The position numbers and the translations under genes were made by a program. The notes beneath the pieces were generated by a model, which did not search any database, was not told where the DNA came from, and was given only the letters and a program-made list of their open reading frames with translations. A DNA stretch of 64,000 bases from Panacagrimonas sp. Lineage in GTDB: Bacteria > Pseudomonadota > Gammaproteobacteria > Nevskiales > Nevskiaceae. Location: assembly GCF_020697055.1 (NCBI RefSeq), contig NZ_JAJFBP010000003.1, forward strand, positions 186,001 through 250,000, written 5' to 3'. Position 1 is the stretch's first letter; each line of letters starts with the position of its first letter. Of the stretch, positions 28,216 through 37,380 are shown one piece after another.

Positions 28216-29748
28216 ATGAGCAACGGAATCGATCAAAACACACGCGCGAACGTTCATCGGGCGCGATTGTATTCGGCCGCCCAGGTGCGCGAACTCGATC
28301 GGCGCGCGATCGAGGAACTGGGGATTCCAGGCCACGTGTTGATGCAGCGTGCGGCCGCGGCCTCGTTCCAGGCATTGCAGCAGCAGTGGCCGAGCGCGCA
28401 GCGCGTGGCGGTGCTGTGCGGGTCGGGCAACAACGGCGGCGACGGCTACGAGATCGCGAGCCTGGCGCGTGCGGCGGGGCTGGATGTCGACGTCGCGCGC
28501 GTCGGCGGGCTGCCGGTCACGGGCGATGCGGTCGCCGCGCACGCCGGCTGGGTCGGGCCCGGCGGCACGGTGCACGAGTTCGACGCGGCGTTCGCATCGG
28601 ATGCGCTGGGCCGAGCCGACGTGATCGTCGATGCGATCTTTGGCATCGGACTGGCGCGCGACGTGGCCGGCCTGCCGGCCGAGGCCATCGCCGCGATCAA
28701 CGCGCGCCGACGTGGCCAGGGCGTGCTCGCCGTCGACCTGCCTTCCGGCCTCGACGCGGACAGCGGCGCGGTGCTCGGCAGCGCCGTGCACGCGGATGTC
28801 AGCGTCAGCTTCATCGGTCGCAAGCTCGGGCTCTACGTCGGCGCCGGTCCCGATCACGCCGGGCGCCGCGCGTTCTCCGACCTGGGCGTCCCGACCTCGC
28901 TGATCGACGCATCCGACGCCCGGTGCGATCTGCTGTGCGAGGACGCGCTGGCGATGCTGTTGCCGCGTCGCGCGCGGTCGTCGCACAAGGGCACCCACGG
29001 TCACGTGCTGCTGGTCGGCGGCGACACCGGCATGCCGGGCGCGATCCTGCTGGCCGCGCGTGCCGCGCTGCGTGCGGGCGCCGGGCTGGTCAGCGTGGCC
29101 ACGCGCCCGGCCCACGCGCTGGCACTGGCCGCGGCGCAGCCTGAGGTGATGTTCCACGGCATGGACACCGCGGCGGGGGTCGACGAGCTGATCCGGCGTG
29201 CCGATGTCGTGGCGATCGGTCCGGGCCTGGGAACGGGCGTCTGGAGTGCGCAGCTGTTTGATCGCTGCGTGCGCGCCGGCAAGCCGCTGCTGCTGGACGC
29301 CGATGCGTTGAACCTGCTGGCGCGGGCGACCGCGACGCGGCTGCCGGTCGGAGCGGTGATCACGCCGCATCCGGGCGAGGCGGCACGCCTGCTCGGCAGC
29401 GACGGCCGGCAGGTGCAGTCGGACCGCCTGGTCGCCGCGCGTGCGTTGCGATCGCGGCATCCCGGATGCGTGGTCGTGCTCAAGGGGGCCGGCAGCGTGG
29501 TGCACGGCGAGCGCATGGCGATCTGTCCGTATGGAAATCCCGGCATGGGCGTCGGCGGCATGGGCGACGTGCTGACCGGCGTGATCGCCGCGCTGCTCGG
29601 GCAGGGGCTCGATACCGAGTGGGCGGCCGGCGCTGGCGTGATGGCGCACGCATTGGCCGGCGATCGCGCGGTCGTCGCGGGCGCCGGCGAGCGCGGGCTG
29701 CTGCCGTCGGACCTGATCGATCACCTGCGCGGAGTGCTCAACCCATGA
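28216..29748 (+). CDS. nnr: Bifunctional NAD(P)HX epimerase/dehydratase
   Basis: Repairs hydrated NADH and NADPH: the N-terminal epimerase (YjeF_N) domain interconverts the R and S forms, and the C-terminal ribokinase-like domain dehydrates the S form with ADP. The 510 residues contain AVLCGSGNNGGDGYEIASLA and VDLPSGLDADSG in the first half. In the second half are HKGTHGHVLLVGGDTGMPGA, VITPHPGEAARLLG and the signature GNPGMGVGGMGDVLTG. ATG 28216 is preferred over an upstream TTG at 28201. The stop overlaps the tsaE start (ATGA), a standard gammaproteobacterial pairing. Confidence 0.95.
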   Translation: MSNGIDQNTRANVHRARLYSAAQVRELDRRAIEELGIPGHVLMQRAAAASFQALQQQWPSAQRVAVLCGSGNNGGDGYEIASLARAAGLDVDVARVGGLPVTGDAVAAHAGWVGPGGTVHEFDAAFASDALGRADVIVDAIFGIGLARDVAGLPAEAIAAINARRRGQGVLAVDLPSGLDADSGAVLGSAVHADVSVSFIGRKLGLYVGAGPDHAGRRAFSDLGVPTSLIDASDARCDLLCEDALAMLLPRRARSSHKGTHGHVLLVGGDTGMPGAILLAARAALRAGAGLVSVATRPAHALALAAAQPEVMFHGMDTAAGVDELIRRADVVAIGPGLGTGVWSAQLFDRCVRAGKPLLLDADALNLLARATATRLPVGAVITPHPGEAARLLGSDGRQVQSDRLVAARALRSRHPGCVVVLKGAGSVVHGERMAICPYGNPGMGVGGMGDVLTGVIAALLGQGLDTEWAAGAGVMAHALAGDRAVVAGAGERGLLPSDLIDHLRGVLNP

Positions 29749-30212
29749 GCCCGACACGGGTCGAACTGGCCGACGAGGCGGCGACGCTGGCGCTGGGCGC
29801 GCGCATCGGACGGTCGCTTTGCACGGCGGGTGGCGGCGTGGTGTACCTGCGCGGCGACCTGGGTGCGGGCAAGACCACGCTCGCGCGCGGCCTGCTGCGC
29901 GCCGCCGGGGTCGAGGGCACGCTGCGCAGTCCGACCTACACGCTGATGGAGCCCTACGCGGCGGGCGGCCAGTCGTTCCTGCACCTGGACCTGTACCGGC
30001 TGGCCGATCCGGCCGAGGTCGAGCAGCTCGGACTGCGCGATTACCCGGTGGAAACCACGGTCTGGCTGGTCGAATGGCCCGAAAAAGGGGCCGGCTTCCT
30101 GCCGCCCGCGAACCTCGAGGTGCGATTGGCGATCGACGGGGCCGGCCGGGTCGCCGAACTGGACGCGGCGCCGACGAACGCCGGCAATCGCCCGATAATC
30201 GACTTGAACTAA
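29745..30212 (+). CDS. tsaE: tRNA threonylcarbamoyladenosine synthesis ATPase TsaE
   Basis: P-loop ATPase that works with TsaB and TsaD to make t6A37 in ANN-decoding tRNAs. The 155-residue protein has Walker A GDLGAGKTTLARGLL, the SPTYTLMEPY switch region, HLDLYRLADPAEVEQLG and the Walker B-like VWLVEWPEKG. It overlaps nnr by four bases and precedes amiC by 96 bp. That gap holds a small perfect hairpin (CAAGGG-aataa-CCCTTG, 30234-30250) without a T tract. Confidence 0.94.
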   Translation: MSPTRVELADEAATLALGARIGRSLCTAGGGVVYLRGDLGAGKTTLARGLLRAAGVEGTLRSPTYTLMEPYAAGGQSFLHLDLYRLADPAEVEQLGLRDYPVETTVWLVEWPEKGAGFLPPANLEVRLAIDGAGRVAELDAAPTNAGNRPIIDLN

Positions 30213-30308
30213 CGCCCATATCTGGCTGGTTCTCAAGGGAATAACCCTTGCGTCGATCGGCCGTCCACGGTATGGTCCGGCGCATTCTCACGGCCGGAGC
30301 CAACGGCC

Positions 30309-31517
30309 ATGCGGTTCCTGGGGTGCCTGTTGTGCGTCGGTGCGGTGTCCGCGGCTTCCGCGGGCGAGCTGCGCGACCTGCGCCTGTGGGATTCCCCGGA
30401 AGGCACCCGCGTGGTGCTCGAACTGAGCGATTCGACCCCGCACAAGGTCTTCACGCTCGACAACCCCGCCCGCATCGTCGTCGACCTGCCCGGCATCCGC
30501 GGCGCGGGTCTGGCGAACAAGACCACTGGCAAGGGCGCTGTCTCGCACGTGCGCGCCGCGCAACGCGAAGAGGGCCTGCGCGTGGTGCTCGACATGAAGC
30601 AGACGATCGCGCCGCGCGCGGTCCTGCTCGATCCCGCCGAGCAGTACGGCTATCGCCTGGTTCTCGATCTCGCTGGACCCGGTGACGAAGACGTGGCGGA
30701 CGTCGCACCGGTGACCGCGGCCAAGCCCGACAGCTGGATTCCGCGCCCGATCATCGTGGCGATCGACGCCGGCCACGGTGGAGAGGATCCGGGCGCGATC
30801 GGCCACGGCGGCCTGATGGAGAAGGACGTCGCGCTGTCGCTGTCGCGCAAGCTCGCCGCGCTGATCAATCGTGAGCCCGGCTTCAAGGCGGTGCTCACCC
30901 GCGACGGCGACTACTTCATTCCGCTGCGCGATCGCGTGAAGCGTGCGCGCAAGGCCGAGGCGGACCTCTTCGTGTCGATCCACGCCAACGCGCTCAAGAA
31001 TCGCAGCATGCGCGGCTCGGCCGTGTACGTGGTGTCGCCGCGTGGCGTCACCAGCGAGCACGCGCGCTGGCTGGCGCAGAAGGAGAACGCGGCCGACCTC
31101 GTCGGGGGCGTCGGCCTGCACGACAAGGACGACGAACTGGCGGCGGTGCTGATCGACCTGTCGCAGTCCTCGACGATGGAGGCGAGCTTCGATGTGGGCA
31201 CGCGCATGCTCAAGCAGCTGGGCAGCGTCAACGTGCTGCAGCGCCCGCAGGTGCAGCAGGCGGCCTTCATGGTGCTCAAGGCGCCCGACATTCCGTCGGT
31301 GCTGGTCGAGACCGCGTTCATTACCAACGCCGAGGAAGAGCGGCTGCTGCGCGATCCGGCGGGCCAGGAAAAGCTGGTGCGTTCGCTGCTGGAAGGCATC
31401 AAGGGTTACTTCGAGAGCTACCGGCCGCGCGAACAGCGCCCGGCCGACGGGCCTCGACTGCAGAAAGTGCGCAACGCTGCCGGCGACGAGATGTCGCGGC
31501 GCGCCAGCGCGGAATAG
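30309..31517 (+). CDS. amiC: N-acetylmuramoyl-L-alanine amidase (AMIN domain)
   Basis: Periplasmic zinc amidase that cleaves the peptide from the glycan strand during daughter-cell separation. The 402 residues are a signal peptide (MRFLGCLLCVGAVSAASAG), an AMIN domain for septal targeting (about 20-125), and an Amidase_3 catalytic domain. The last has zinc ligands and catalytic residues in IDAGHGGEDPGAIG, SIHANA and VETAFITNAEEE. No C-terminal LysM domain is present, so it looks more like AmiC than AmiB, although its locus (between tsaE and mutL) is that of E. coli amiB. A strong terminator follows. Confidence 0.9.
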   Translation: MRFLGCLLCVGAVSAASAGELRDLRLWDSPEGTRVVLELSDSTPHKVFTLDNPARIVVDLPGIRGAGLANKTTGKGAVSHVRAAQREEGLRVVLDMKQTIAPRAVLLDPAEQYGYRLVLDLAGPGDEDVADVAPVTAAKPDSWIPRPIIVAIDAGHGGEDPGAIGHGGLMEKDVALSLSRKLAALINREPGFKAVLTRDGDYFIPLRDRVKRARKAEADLFVSIHANALKNRSMRGSAVYVVSPRGVTSEHARWLAQKENAADLVGGVGLHDKDDELAAVLIDLSQSSTMEASFDVGTRMLKQLGSVNVLQRPQVQQAAFMVLKAPDIPSVLVETAFITNAEEERLLRDPAGQEKLVRSLLEGIKGYFESYRPREQRPADGPRLQKVRNAAGDEMSRRASAE

Positions 31518-31581
31518 CGGGGGAGTGGGACGGGGGTTGTAGCGGTAGAGAAAAAGCGGGGATCAGGGAGGAAGTGGGGCG

Positions 31582-31618
31582 TGGGGCCGTGCAGCAATGC
31601 ACGGCCCCAACGTTTTTT
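31582..31618 (+). terminator. Intrinsic terminator between amiC and mutL
   Basis: A stem of at least 11 bp, GGGGCCGTGCA/TGCACGGCCCC, closed by a GCAA loop (31583-31608) and followed after four bases by TTTTTT (31613-31618). It splits the otherwise continuous nnr-to-purA run into two transcription units. Confidence 0.85.
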
Positions 31619-31646
31619 CGCGGCACGCGGTCGATAATGCGAAACC

Positions 31647-33458
31647 ATGCCCATCCGCCTGCTCCCAGACCTGCTGATCAACCAGATCGCCGCGGGCGAA
31701 GTCGTCGAACGTCCTGCGGCGGTGATCAAGGAACTCGTCGAGAACAGCCTCGACGCCGGTGCACGCAGCATCGAGGTCGATCTCGAACAGGGCGGCCTGG
31801 CCCGCATCCGCGTTCGCGACGACGGGCGCGGCATTCCGCGCGACGAGCTGGCGCTGGCGTTGGCGCGCCACGCCACCAGCAAGATCGGATCGCTCGCCGA
31901 CCTCGAAGGCGTGGCCACGCTGGGTTTCCGCGGTGAAGCCCTGCCGAGCATCCTGTCGGTCTCGCGGCTGACGCTGACCTCGCGGATCGCGCAGGACCCG
32001 CACGGCTGGTCGGTCTCGGGCGCGGGCCATCTCGACGGCCATGTCGACCCGCAGCCCCAGGCGCACGCGCAGGGAACGTCGATCGAGGTCTGCGACCTGT
32101 TCTTCAACACGCCGGCGCGACGCAAGTTCCTGCGCAGTCCGTCCACCGAGCTGCGCCATGCCGAGCAATGGCTGCGACGCCTGGCGCTGGGTCGCATCGA
32201 CGTCGCGCTGAGCCTGCGCCATGAACGGCGCCGCCTGTTCGAGTTCCTCCCTGTGGTCGACGACGTCTCGCGCGATGCGCGCCTGGCGGCCGTCTGCGGC
32301 AGCGAGTTCGTCGAGAACCGCGTGCTGGTCGACGAGGAGCGCCACGACATGCGCCTCAGCGGCTGGTTCGCGCGGCCAAGCTTCTCGCGCGCCGCGCCCG
32401 ACCTGCAGTACTTCTTCGTCAACGGCCGCTGCGTGCGCGATCGGCTCGTGGCATTTGCGCTGCGTCGCGCGCTGGCGGACGCGATGCACTCGACCCGGCA
32501 TCCGGCGTTCGTGCTCTATCTCGAGCTCGACACGCGCGCCGTCGACGTCAACGTGCATCCGCAGAAGACCGAGGTGCGTTTTCGCGACTCGGCGCGCGTG
32601 CACGATTTCCTGTTCGGCGTGGTGCAGGAGCGGCTGCGCGCGCTGCGGCCGCAGGCCGATCAGCATCGGGTGCACCTGTCCGGACAGATGCACGAGAGCA
32701 CGAGCGCCGCGGCCGCGGGCACCTGGACATCGCGGCCGCCGTCGCCGCCGTTGTCGGCGCGCGAGCCCACGACGCTGGCGCAGACCGCGTGGGGGCTGTT
32801 GCGCGATTCGCAACCTGTCGCCGGATCCGTTGCGTCGCGCGAGGAGACGCTGGCCAAGGACCAGGACTTCGCGCTGGGTCGGGCGCTGGCGCAGCTGCAC
32901 GGCGTCTTCATCCTGGCGCAGAACGCGCGCGGTCTGGTGCTGGTCGACGCCCATGCCGCGCACGAGCGCGTGCTCTACGAGCGCATGAAGCGCGAACTCG
33001 CCGAAGGTCCGGTTCCCTCGCAGTCGCTGCTGGTGCCCGAACCCATCCACGTCGCCGAGGACGAGGCCGACGTGCTCGAGTCGCGGCGCGACGAGCTCGC
33101 CGGCCTGGGCATCGCGCTGGATCGTGCCGGGCCGGCGACCGTCGTCGTTCGCGCGGCGCCGCCGCTGCTGGGTCGCGAGGACGTCTCGGCGCTGATCGCG
33201 GGCCTGGTGCGCGACGAAGGCCGTCCCGTGCCGCACGCGCATCTGGGTGAAGTGCTCGACGCGCAGAGCCGCGTGCTCGCCGACGTCGCCTGCCGCGCGG
33301 CGATCAAGGCCAATCGCCGCCTGACGTTGCCGGAGATGGACGCGCTGCTGCGCGACATGGAGCGCACCGAGCTCGCCGATCAGTGCAATCACGGCAGACC
33401 CACCTGGGTACAGCTGGAGATGGGCGAGCTCGATCGCCTGTTCCTGCGCGGTCGCTGA
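31647..33458 (+). CDS. mutL: DNA mismatch repair protein MutL
   Basis: Couples MutS mismatch recognition to strand incision. The 603-residue protein has the GHKL ATPase motifs IAAGEVVERPAAVIKELVENSLDAGA, DDGRGI and GFRGEALPSI in the N-terminal half. The C-terminal dimerisation domain keeps an endonuclease-type site, DAHAAHERVLYE (consensus DQHAxxExxxxE, Q replaced by A), with ACRAAIK and CNHGRP further on. This pattern suggests a nicking MutL, unlike E. coli MutL, which lacks these motifs and relies on MutH. GATAAT at 31633-31638 could serve as a -10 for a very short leader. miaA follows after 3 bp. Confidence 0.95.
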   Translation: MPIRLLPDLLINQIAAGEVVERPAAVIKELVENSLDAGARSIEVDLEQGGLARIRVRDDGRGIPRDELALALARHATSKIGSLADLEGVATLGFRGEALPSILSVSRLTLTSRIAQDPHGWSVSGAGHLDGHVDPQPQAHAQGTSIEVCDLFFNTPARRKFLRSPSTELRHAEQWLRRLALGRIDVALSLRHERRRLFEFLPVVDDVSRDARLAAVCGSEFVENRVLVDEERHDMRLSGWFARPSFSRAAPDLQYFFVNGRCVRDRLVAFALRRALADAMHSTRHPAFVLYLELDTRAVDVNVHPQKTEVRFRDSARVHDFLFGVVQERLRALRPQADQHRVHLSGQMHESTSAAAAGTWTSRPPSPPLSAREPTTLAQTAWGLLRDSQPVAGSVASREETLAKDQDFALGRALAQLHGVFILAQNARGLVLVDAHAAHERVLYERMKRELAEGPVPSQSLLVPEPIHVAEDEADVLESRRDELAGLGIALDRAGPATVVVRAAPPLLGREDVSALIAGLVRDEGRPVPHAHLGEVLDAQSRVLADVACRAAIKANRRLTLPEMDALLRDMERTELADQCNHGRPTWVQLEMGELDRLFLRGR

Positions 33459-33461
33459 TCG

Positions 33462-34421
33462 ATGCGCGAACCGCCGGTGGTGCTGCTGATGGGCCCGACC
33501 GCCTCGGGCAAGACCGGGCTCGCGATGGCGCTCGCGCAGCGCCTGGCCGAGCGCGCCACGCCGGCCGAGATCGTCAGCGTGGACTCGGCGCAGGTGTATC
33601 GCGACATGGACATCGGAACCGCCAAGCCCGACGCGGCGTTGCGCGCTGCGGTGCCGCATCACCTGATCGACCTGTGCGATCCGGCCGAGCCGTATTCGGC
33701 GGCGCGCTTCGTCGCCGACGCACGTCGCGCGGTCGCGCAGATCCGCTCGCGCGGTCACGTTCCGCTGCTGGTGGGCGGCAGCATGCTGTACTTCCGCGCG
33801 TACACCGGCGGGCTCAGCGATCTGCCATCGGCCGATCCCGCGCTGCGAGCGCAACTCGCGGCCCGGGCGCGGGAGCAGGGCTGGCCCGCGCTGCACGCCC
33901 AACTGGGGCAGCTCGATGCGGCCAGCGCCGCGCGGCTGCATCCCAACGACGGCCATCGCATCCAGCGCGCGCTCGAAGTGGTGCTCTCGAGCGGTCGGCC
34001 GCTGAGCGCGCAGCGCGCCGGATCGCTGCCGCCGCAGCACGCTTTCGACGGTGTGAAGCTCGCGTTGATGCCGCCGGATCGCGCGCGTCTGCACGAGCGG
34101 ATTGCGACGCGGCTGGAGCAGATGCTCGCGCAAGGATTCGCCGACGAGGTCCGGCGCCTTCACGCACGCCAGGACTTGCATCCCGGCCTGCCGTCCATAC
34201 GTTCGGTGGGATACCGGCAACTGTGGGCGTGGATGGAAGGCGAGTGTGATCTCAAGCAGGCATCGCAGAAGGCGCTGGAAGCCACGCGCCAGTTCGCGAA
34301 GCGTCAGGTCACCTGGCTTCGATCTGAGCACGATCCTTGCTGGCTGAACTCGGACGCACCGGATGCGGTCGATCTGGCGCTCCGGCGAATCGACGAATGG
34401 AAGCCGAGATCGCCATGCTAG
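33462..34421 (+). CDS. miaA: tRNA dimethylallyltransferase
   Basis: Attaches a dimethylallyl group to A37 of tRNAs reading UNN codons. The 319-residue protein has the P-loop [17 protein letters not shown], the [16 protein letters not shown] motif with the catalytic Asp, [18 protein letters not shown], the [11 protein letters not shown] segment, and [29 protein letters not shown] and [13 protein letters not shown] close the tRNA-binding part. It starts 3 bp after mutL and sits before hfq, the canonical order. Confidence 0.96.
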   Translation: MREPPVVLLMGPTASGKTGLAMALAQRLAERATPAEIVSVDSAQVYRDMDIGTAKPDAALRAAVPHHLIDLCDPAEPYSAARFVADARRAVAQIRSRGHVPLLVGGSMLYFRAYTGGLSDLPSADPALRAQLAARAREQGWPALHAQLGQLDAASAARLHPNDGHRIQRALEVVLSSGRPLSAQRAGSLPPQHAFDGVKLALMPPDRARLHERIATRLEQMLAQGFADEVRRLHARQDLHPGLPSIRSVGYRQLWAWMEGECDLKQASQKALEATRQFAKRQVTWLRSEHDPCWLNSDAPDAVDLALRRIDEWKPRSPC

Positions 34422-34488
34422 ACTCCGACGCCGTGCGGGCAGCGGACCTGCAGCGCGACGCATAACGAATTACCCAGGGGACACCACC

Positions 34489-34743
34489 ATGTCGAAAGGA
34501 CACACGCTCCAGGAACCCTTCCTCAACGCGTTGAGGAAGGAACGCATCCCGGTCTCCATCTACCTGGTCAACGGCATCAAGCTGCAGGGTCAGATCGAGT
34601 CCTTCGACTCCTTCGTCGTGCTGCTCAAGAACAGCGTCAGCCAGATGGTCTACAAGCACGCCATCTCCACCATCGTGCCGGCGCGCGCGGTTCGTCTGCA
34701 TGATCCCGACGCGGAAGCGGCGGATGACGGCGCCGCTGGCTGA
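34489..34743 (+). CDS. hfq: RNA-binding chaperone Hfq
   Basis: Hexameric Sm-like protein that helps small RNAs pair with mRNAs and affects RNA decay. The 84 residues hold [20 protein letters not shown], the Sm1 motif ([25 protein letters not shown]) and the Sm2 signature [10 protein letters not shown], with a short acidic tail instead of the long tail seen in E. coli. ATG 34489 has AGGGG upstream and matches the invariant N-terminus. hflX follows after 55 bp. Confidence 0.98.
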   Translation: MSKGHTLQEPFLNALRKERIPVSIYLVNGIKLQGQIESFDSFVVLLKNSVSQMVYKHAISTIVPARAVRLHDPDAEAADDGAAG

Positions 34744-34798
34744 GCCAGAAAAATGTTGAGCGTGGCGCCTCGCCGCGCCGCGTGATCTCCGAGTCCGA

Positions 34799-36124
34799 TT
34801 GTCCGTACAAGCTCTCTTCGAACGCCCGCCCAGCGGTCAGCGCGCGGTTCTGGTTCACCTCGAATTTCCTCGCACGGATTTTGAATCCGATCGTCGCGAG
34901 TTCGAGGAGCTGGCGCGTTCGGCCGGCGCGCAGATCGAGGCCGTGGTCGGAGGATCGCGCGTCAAACCCGACCCGGGCCTGTTCATCGGCAGCGGCAAGG
35001 CCGATGAGATCGCGGCGCTGGTAAAGGCCGAAGAGGTCGACCTCGCGATCTTCAATCACGACCTGTCGCCCAGCCAGGAGCGCAATCTCGAGAAGCTGCT
35101 GCAGTGCCGCGTGCTCGATCGCGCAGGACTGATCCTCGACATCTTCGCGGCGCGCGCGCGTTCGCACGAAGGAAAGCTGCAGGTCGAGCTGGCGCAGCTC
35201 CAGCACCTGGCCACGCGGCTGGTTCGCGGCTGGACCCACCTCGAACGCCAAAAAGGCGGCATCGGCCTGCGCGGTCCGGGCGAGACCCAGCTCGAGACCG
35301 ATCGCCGCCTGGTGCGCGATCGCATCGCCACGCTCAAGCGCCACCTCGAAGACGTGCGCCGCCGGCGCGCGCAGAGCCGCGCCTCGCGCCGCCGCAACGA
35401 AGTGCCATCGGTGTCGATCGTCGGCTACACCAATGCCGGCAAGTCGACGCTGTTCAACGCGCTCACCGGCGACGACACCTACGCGTCGAGCCAGCTGTTC
35501 GCCACGCTCGACACCACGGTGCGCAAACTCGAGCTGCCCAATGGCGAAGCCGCGGTGATCGCCGACACGGTCGGCTTCGTGCGCGATCTGCCGCACGATC
35601 TGATCGCCGCGTTCCGCGCCACGCTCGAGGAGTCGCGCGACGCCGACCTGCTGCTGCACGTGGTCGATTCGGCCGATCCGGAACGCATCGCGCGCATCGA
35701 GCAGGTCGACGCCGTGCTGCAGGAGATCGGTGCCGGCGACGTGCCGCGCCTGCTGGTGTTCAACAAGATCGACCTGCGCGAGTCGGAGACCGCGCGCGTC
35801 GAAGTGGATGATCGCGGCCTGGCCGAGCGCGTGTTCGTGTCCGCGCGCACCGGGGCGGGGCTCGAGCCGTTGCGTCAGGCGATCGCGCGGCGCCTGCGGC
35901 CCGACGAGACGGTGCACGAGATCACCGTGCCCCCTGCGGCCGCCCGGTTGCGGGCGAAGTTGTTCGAGCATCGGGCCATTCGCAGCGAGCAGTTGGAGGA
36001 AGACGGCTCCTGGCGTTTGCGCGTGGCGATGCCCTACGAACGGCTGCGTGGACTGTGCGCCGCGGCCGGTGTGGCGCCGCCTCCGCTGCCGCGCGTGTTT
36101 GAGGAATGGGAACTCCGACCCTAG
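34799..36124 (+). CDS. hflX: GTPase HflX
   Basis: Ribosome-associated GTPase that can split stalled or heat-damaged ribosomes. The 441-residue protein has the HflX N-terminal domain (DPGLFIGSGKADEIAALV, VLDRAGLILDIFAARARSHEGKLQVELAQL), the coiled region with GGIGLRGPGETQLETDRR, then the G domain: G1 GYTNAGKST, G3 DTVGFVRDLP, G4 NKID. The start is TTG 34799 with no convincing ribosome site. It fits relatives that begin a few residues before the conserved RAVLVHLEFP. It keeps its usual place between hfq and hflK. Confidence 0.95.
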   Translation: MSVQALFERPPSGQRAVLVHLEFPRTDFESDRREFEELARSAGAQIEAVVGGSRVKPDPGLFIGSGKADEIAALVKAEEVDLAIFNHDLSPSQERNLEKLLQCRVLDRAGLILDIFAARARSHEGKLQVELAQLQHLATRLVRGWTHLERQKGGIGLRGPGETQLETDRRLVRDRIATLKRHLEDVRRRRAQSRASRRRNEVPSVSIVGYTNAGKSTLFNALTGDDTYASSQLFATLDTTVRKLELPNGEAAVIADTVGFVRDLPHDLIAAFRATLEESRDADLLLHVVDSADPERIARIEQVDAVLQEIGAGDVPRLLVFNKIDLRESETARVEVDDRGLAERVFVSARTGAGLEPLRQAIARRLRPDETVHEITVPPAAARLRAKLFEHRAIRSEQLEEDGSWRLRVAMPYERLRGLCAAAGVAPPPLPRVFEEWELRP

Positions 36125-36234
36125 AATCCCGCGTTCGGTCGCCGTCCGGCCAACGATCGGTGGCTGCGGTCACCGGATAGAACGAAAACGTTGCATCGCC
36201 GTCCAAGACCCCCCGAATACCGACGAAAGCCCTC

Positions 36235-37380
36235 ATGGCCTGGAACGAAGGACCCAATCGCGACCCCTGGAGTCAGGGGCCTGGCGGCGGCAAGCCGGGC
36301 GGTGGCGGGCCACCCGATCTCGATGAACTGCTCAAGCGCCTGAAGGCGCGGTTCGGCGGCGGCGGCAGCAACAGTGGCGGCCCCTCGCGCGGCGGTTCGG
36401 GCGGTGGCATTCCGCCGGCGACCGTGGGCCTGGCCATCGCGGTCGTCGCGGTGATCTGGCTGTTCACCGGTCTGTACGTGATCGACGAGCAGGAACGCGG
36501 CGTGGTGCTGCGCTTCGGCGAATACAACCGCACCGCGATGCCCGGCGTCGGCTGGCGCGCGCCGTGGCCGATCGAAACGATGGAACGCATCAACGTCACG
36601 CGCGTGCGACAGATCACCGACGAGCAGAGCATGCTCACCAAGGACGAGAACATCGTCGACGTCGAGCTGACCGTGCAGTACCGCGTCTCGAAGGTCGAGG
36701 ACTTCCTGTTCAACGTCGACGACCCCGACCTGACCTTGCAGCAGGCGACCAAGTCGGCCGTGCGCGAGACCGTTGGCCGCAGCGCGATGGATTTCATCCT
36801 GACCGAGGGTCGCCAGGCGATCGCCGACCAGACCAAGCAGATCCTTCAGGAGACGCTGGACGCCTACAAGTCGGGCCTGGTCGTCACCGAAGTGAACCTG
36901 CAGCAGGCGCAGCCGCCCGAAGCGGTGCAGGCCTCGTTCGCGGACGCCATCAAGGCGCGCGAGGACCAGGAGCGCGTCAAGAACGAAGCCGAGGCCTACG
37001 CCAACGATCGTCTGCCCAAGGCTCGTGGTGCCGCAGCGCGCCAGATCGCCGAGGCCACCGCCTATCGCGACCAGGTGCTGGCGCGCGCCGAAGGCGACGC
37101 GTCGCGCTTCAGCGCGCTGCTGCGTGAGTACCAGCGCGCCCCGGCGGTCACCCGTGATCGTCTGTATCTGGACAGCATGAGCCAGGTGTTGGCCGGCAGT
37201 TCCAAGATCCTGATCGACGTCGACAAGAGCAACCCGATGTTCTACATCCCGCTCGATCAGCTGATGAAGTCGATCCCGCGTGCCGAGGCCTATCCGTCCG
37301 ACTACGTCACGGCGCCCGGCGGTACCCCGGGCGCCGGCGGCATCGATTCATCGCGCTCGCGCGACCGGAGCCGGCCATGA
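36235..37380 (+). CDS. hflK: FtsH protease modulator HflK
   Basis: SPFH/band-7 membrane protein that with HflC forms a large cage around FtsH and modulates its proteolysis. The 381 residues start with a Gly/Pro-rich cytoplasmic segment, one membrane helix (TVGLAIAVVAVIWLFTGLYV), then the SPFH domain (DEQERGVVLRFGEYNRTAMPG) and a coiled-coil with many Ala/Glu residues, ending in a polar tail. hflC begins within its stop codon (ATGA overlap), so the two subunits are translated together. Confidence 0.96.
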   Translation: MAWNEGPNRDPWSQGPGGGKPGGGGPPDLDELLKRLKARFGGGGSNSGGPSRGGSGGGIPPATVGLAIAVVAVIWLFTGLYVIDEQERGVVLRFGEYNRTAMPGVGWRAPWPIETMERINVTRVRQITDEQSMLTKDENIVDVELTVQYRVSKVEDFLFNVDDPDLTLQQATKSAVRETVGRSAMDFILTEGRQAIADQTKQILQETLDAYKSGLVVTEVNLQQAQPPEAVQASFADAIKAREDQERVKNEAEAYANDRLPKARGAAARQIAEATAYRDQVLARAEGDASRFSALLREYQRAPAVTRDRLYLDSMSQVLAGSSKILIDVDKSNPMFYIPLDQLMKSIPRAEAYPSDYVTAPGGTPGAGGIDSSRSRDRSRP

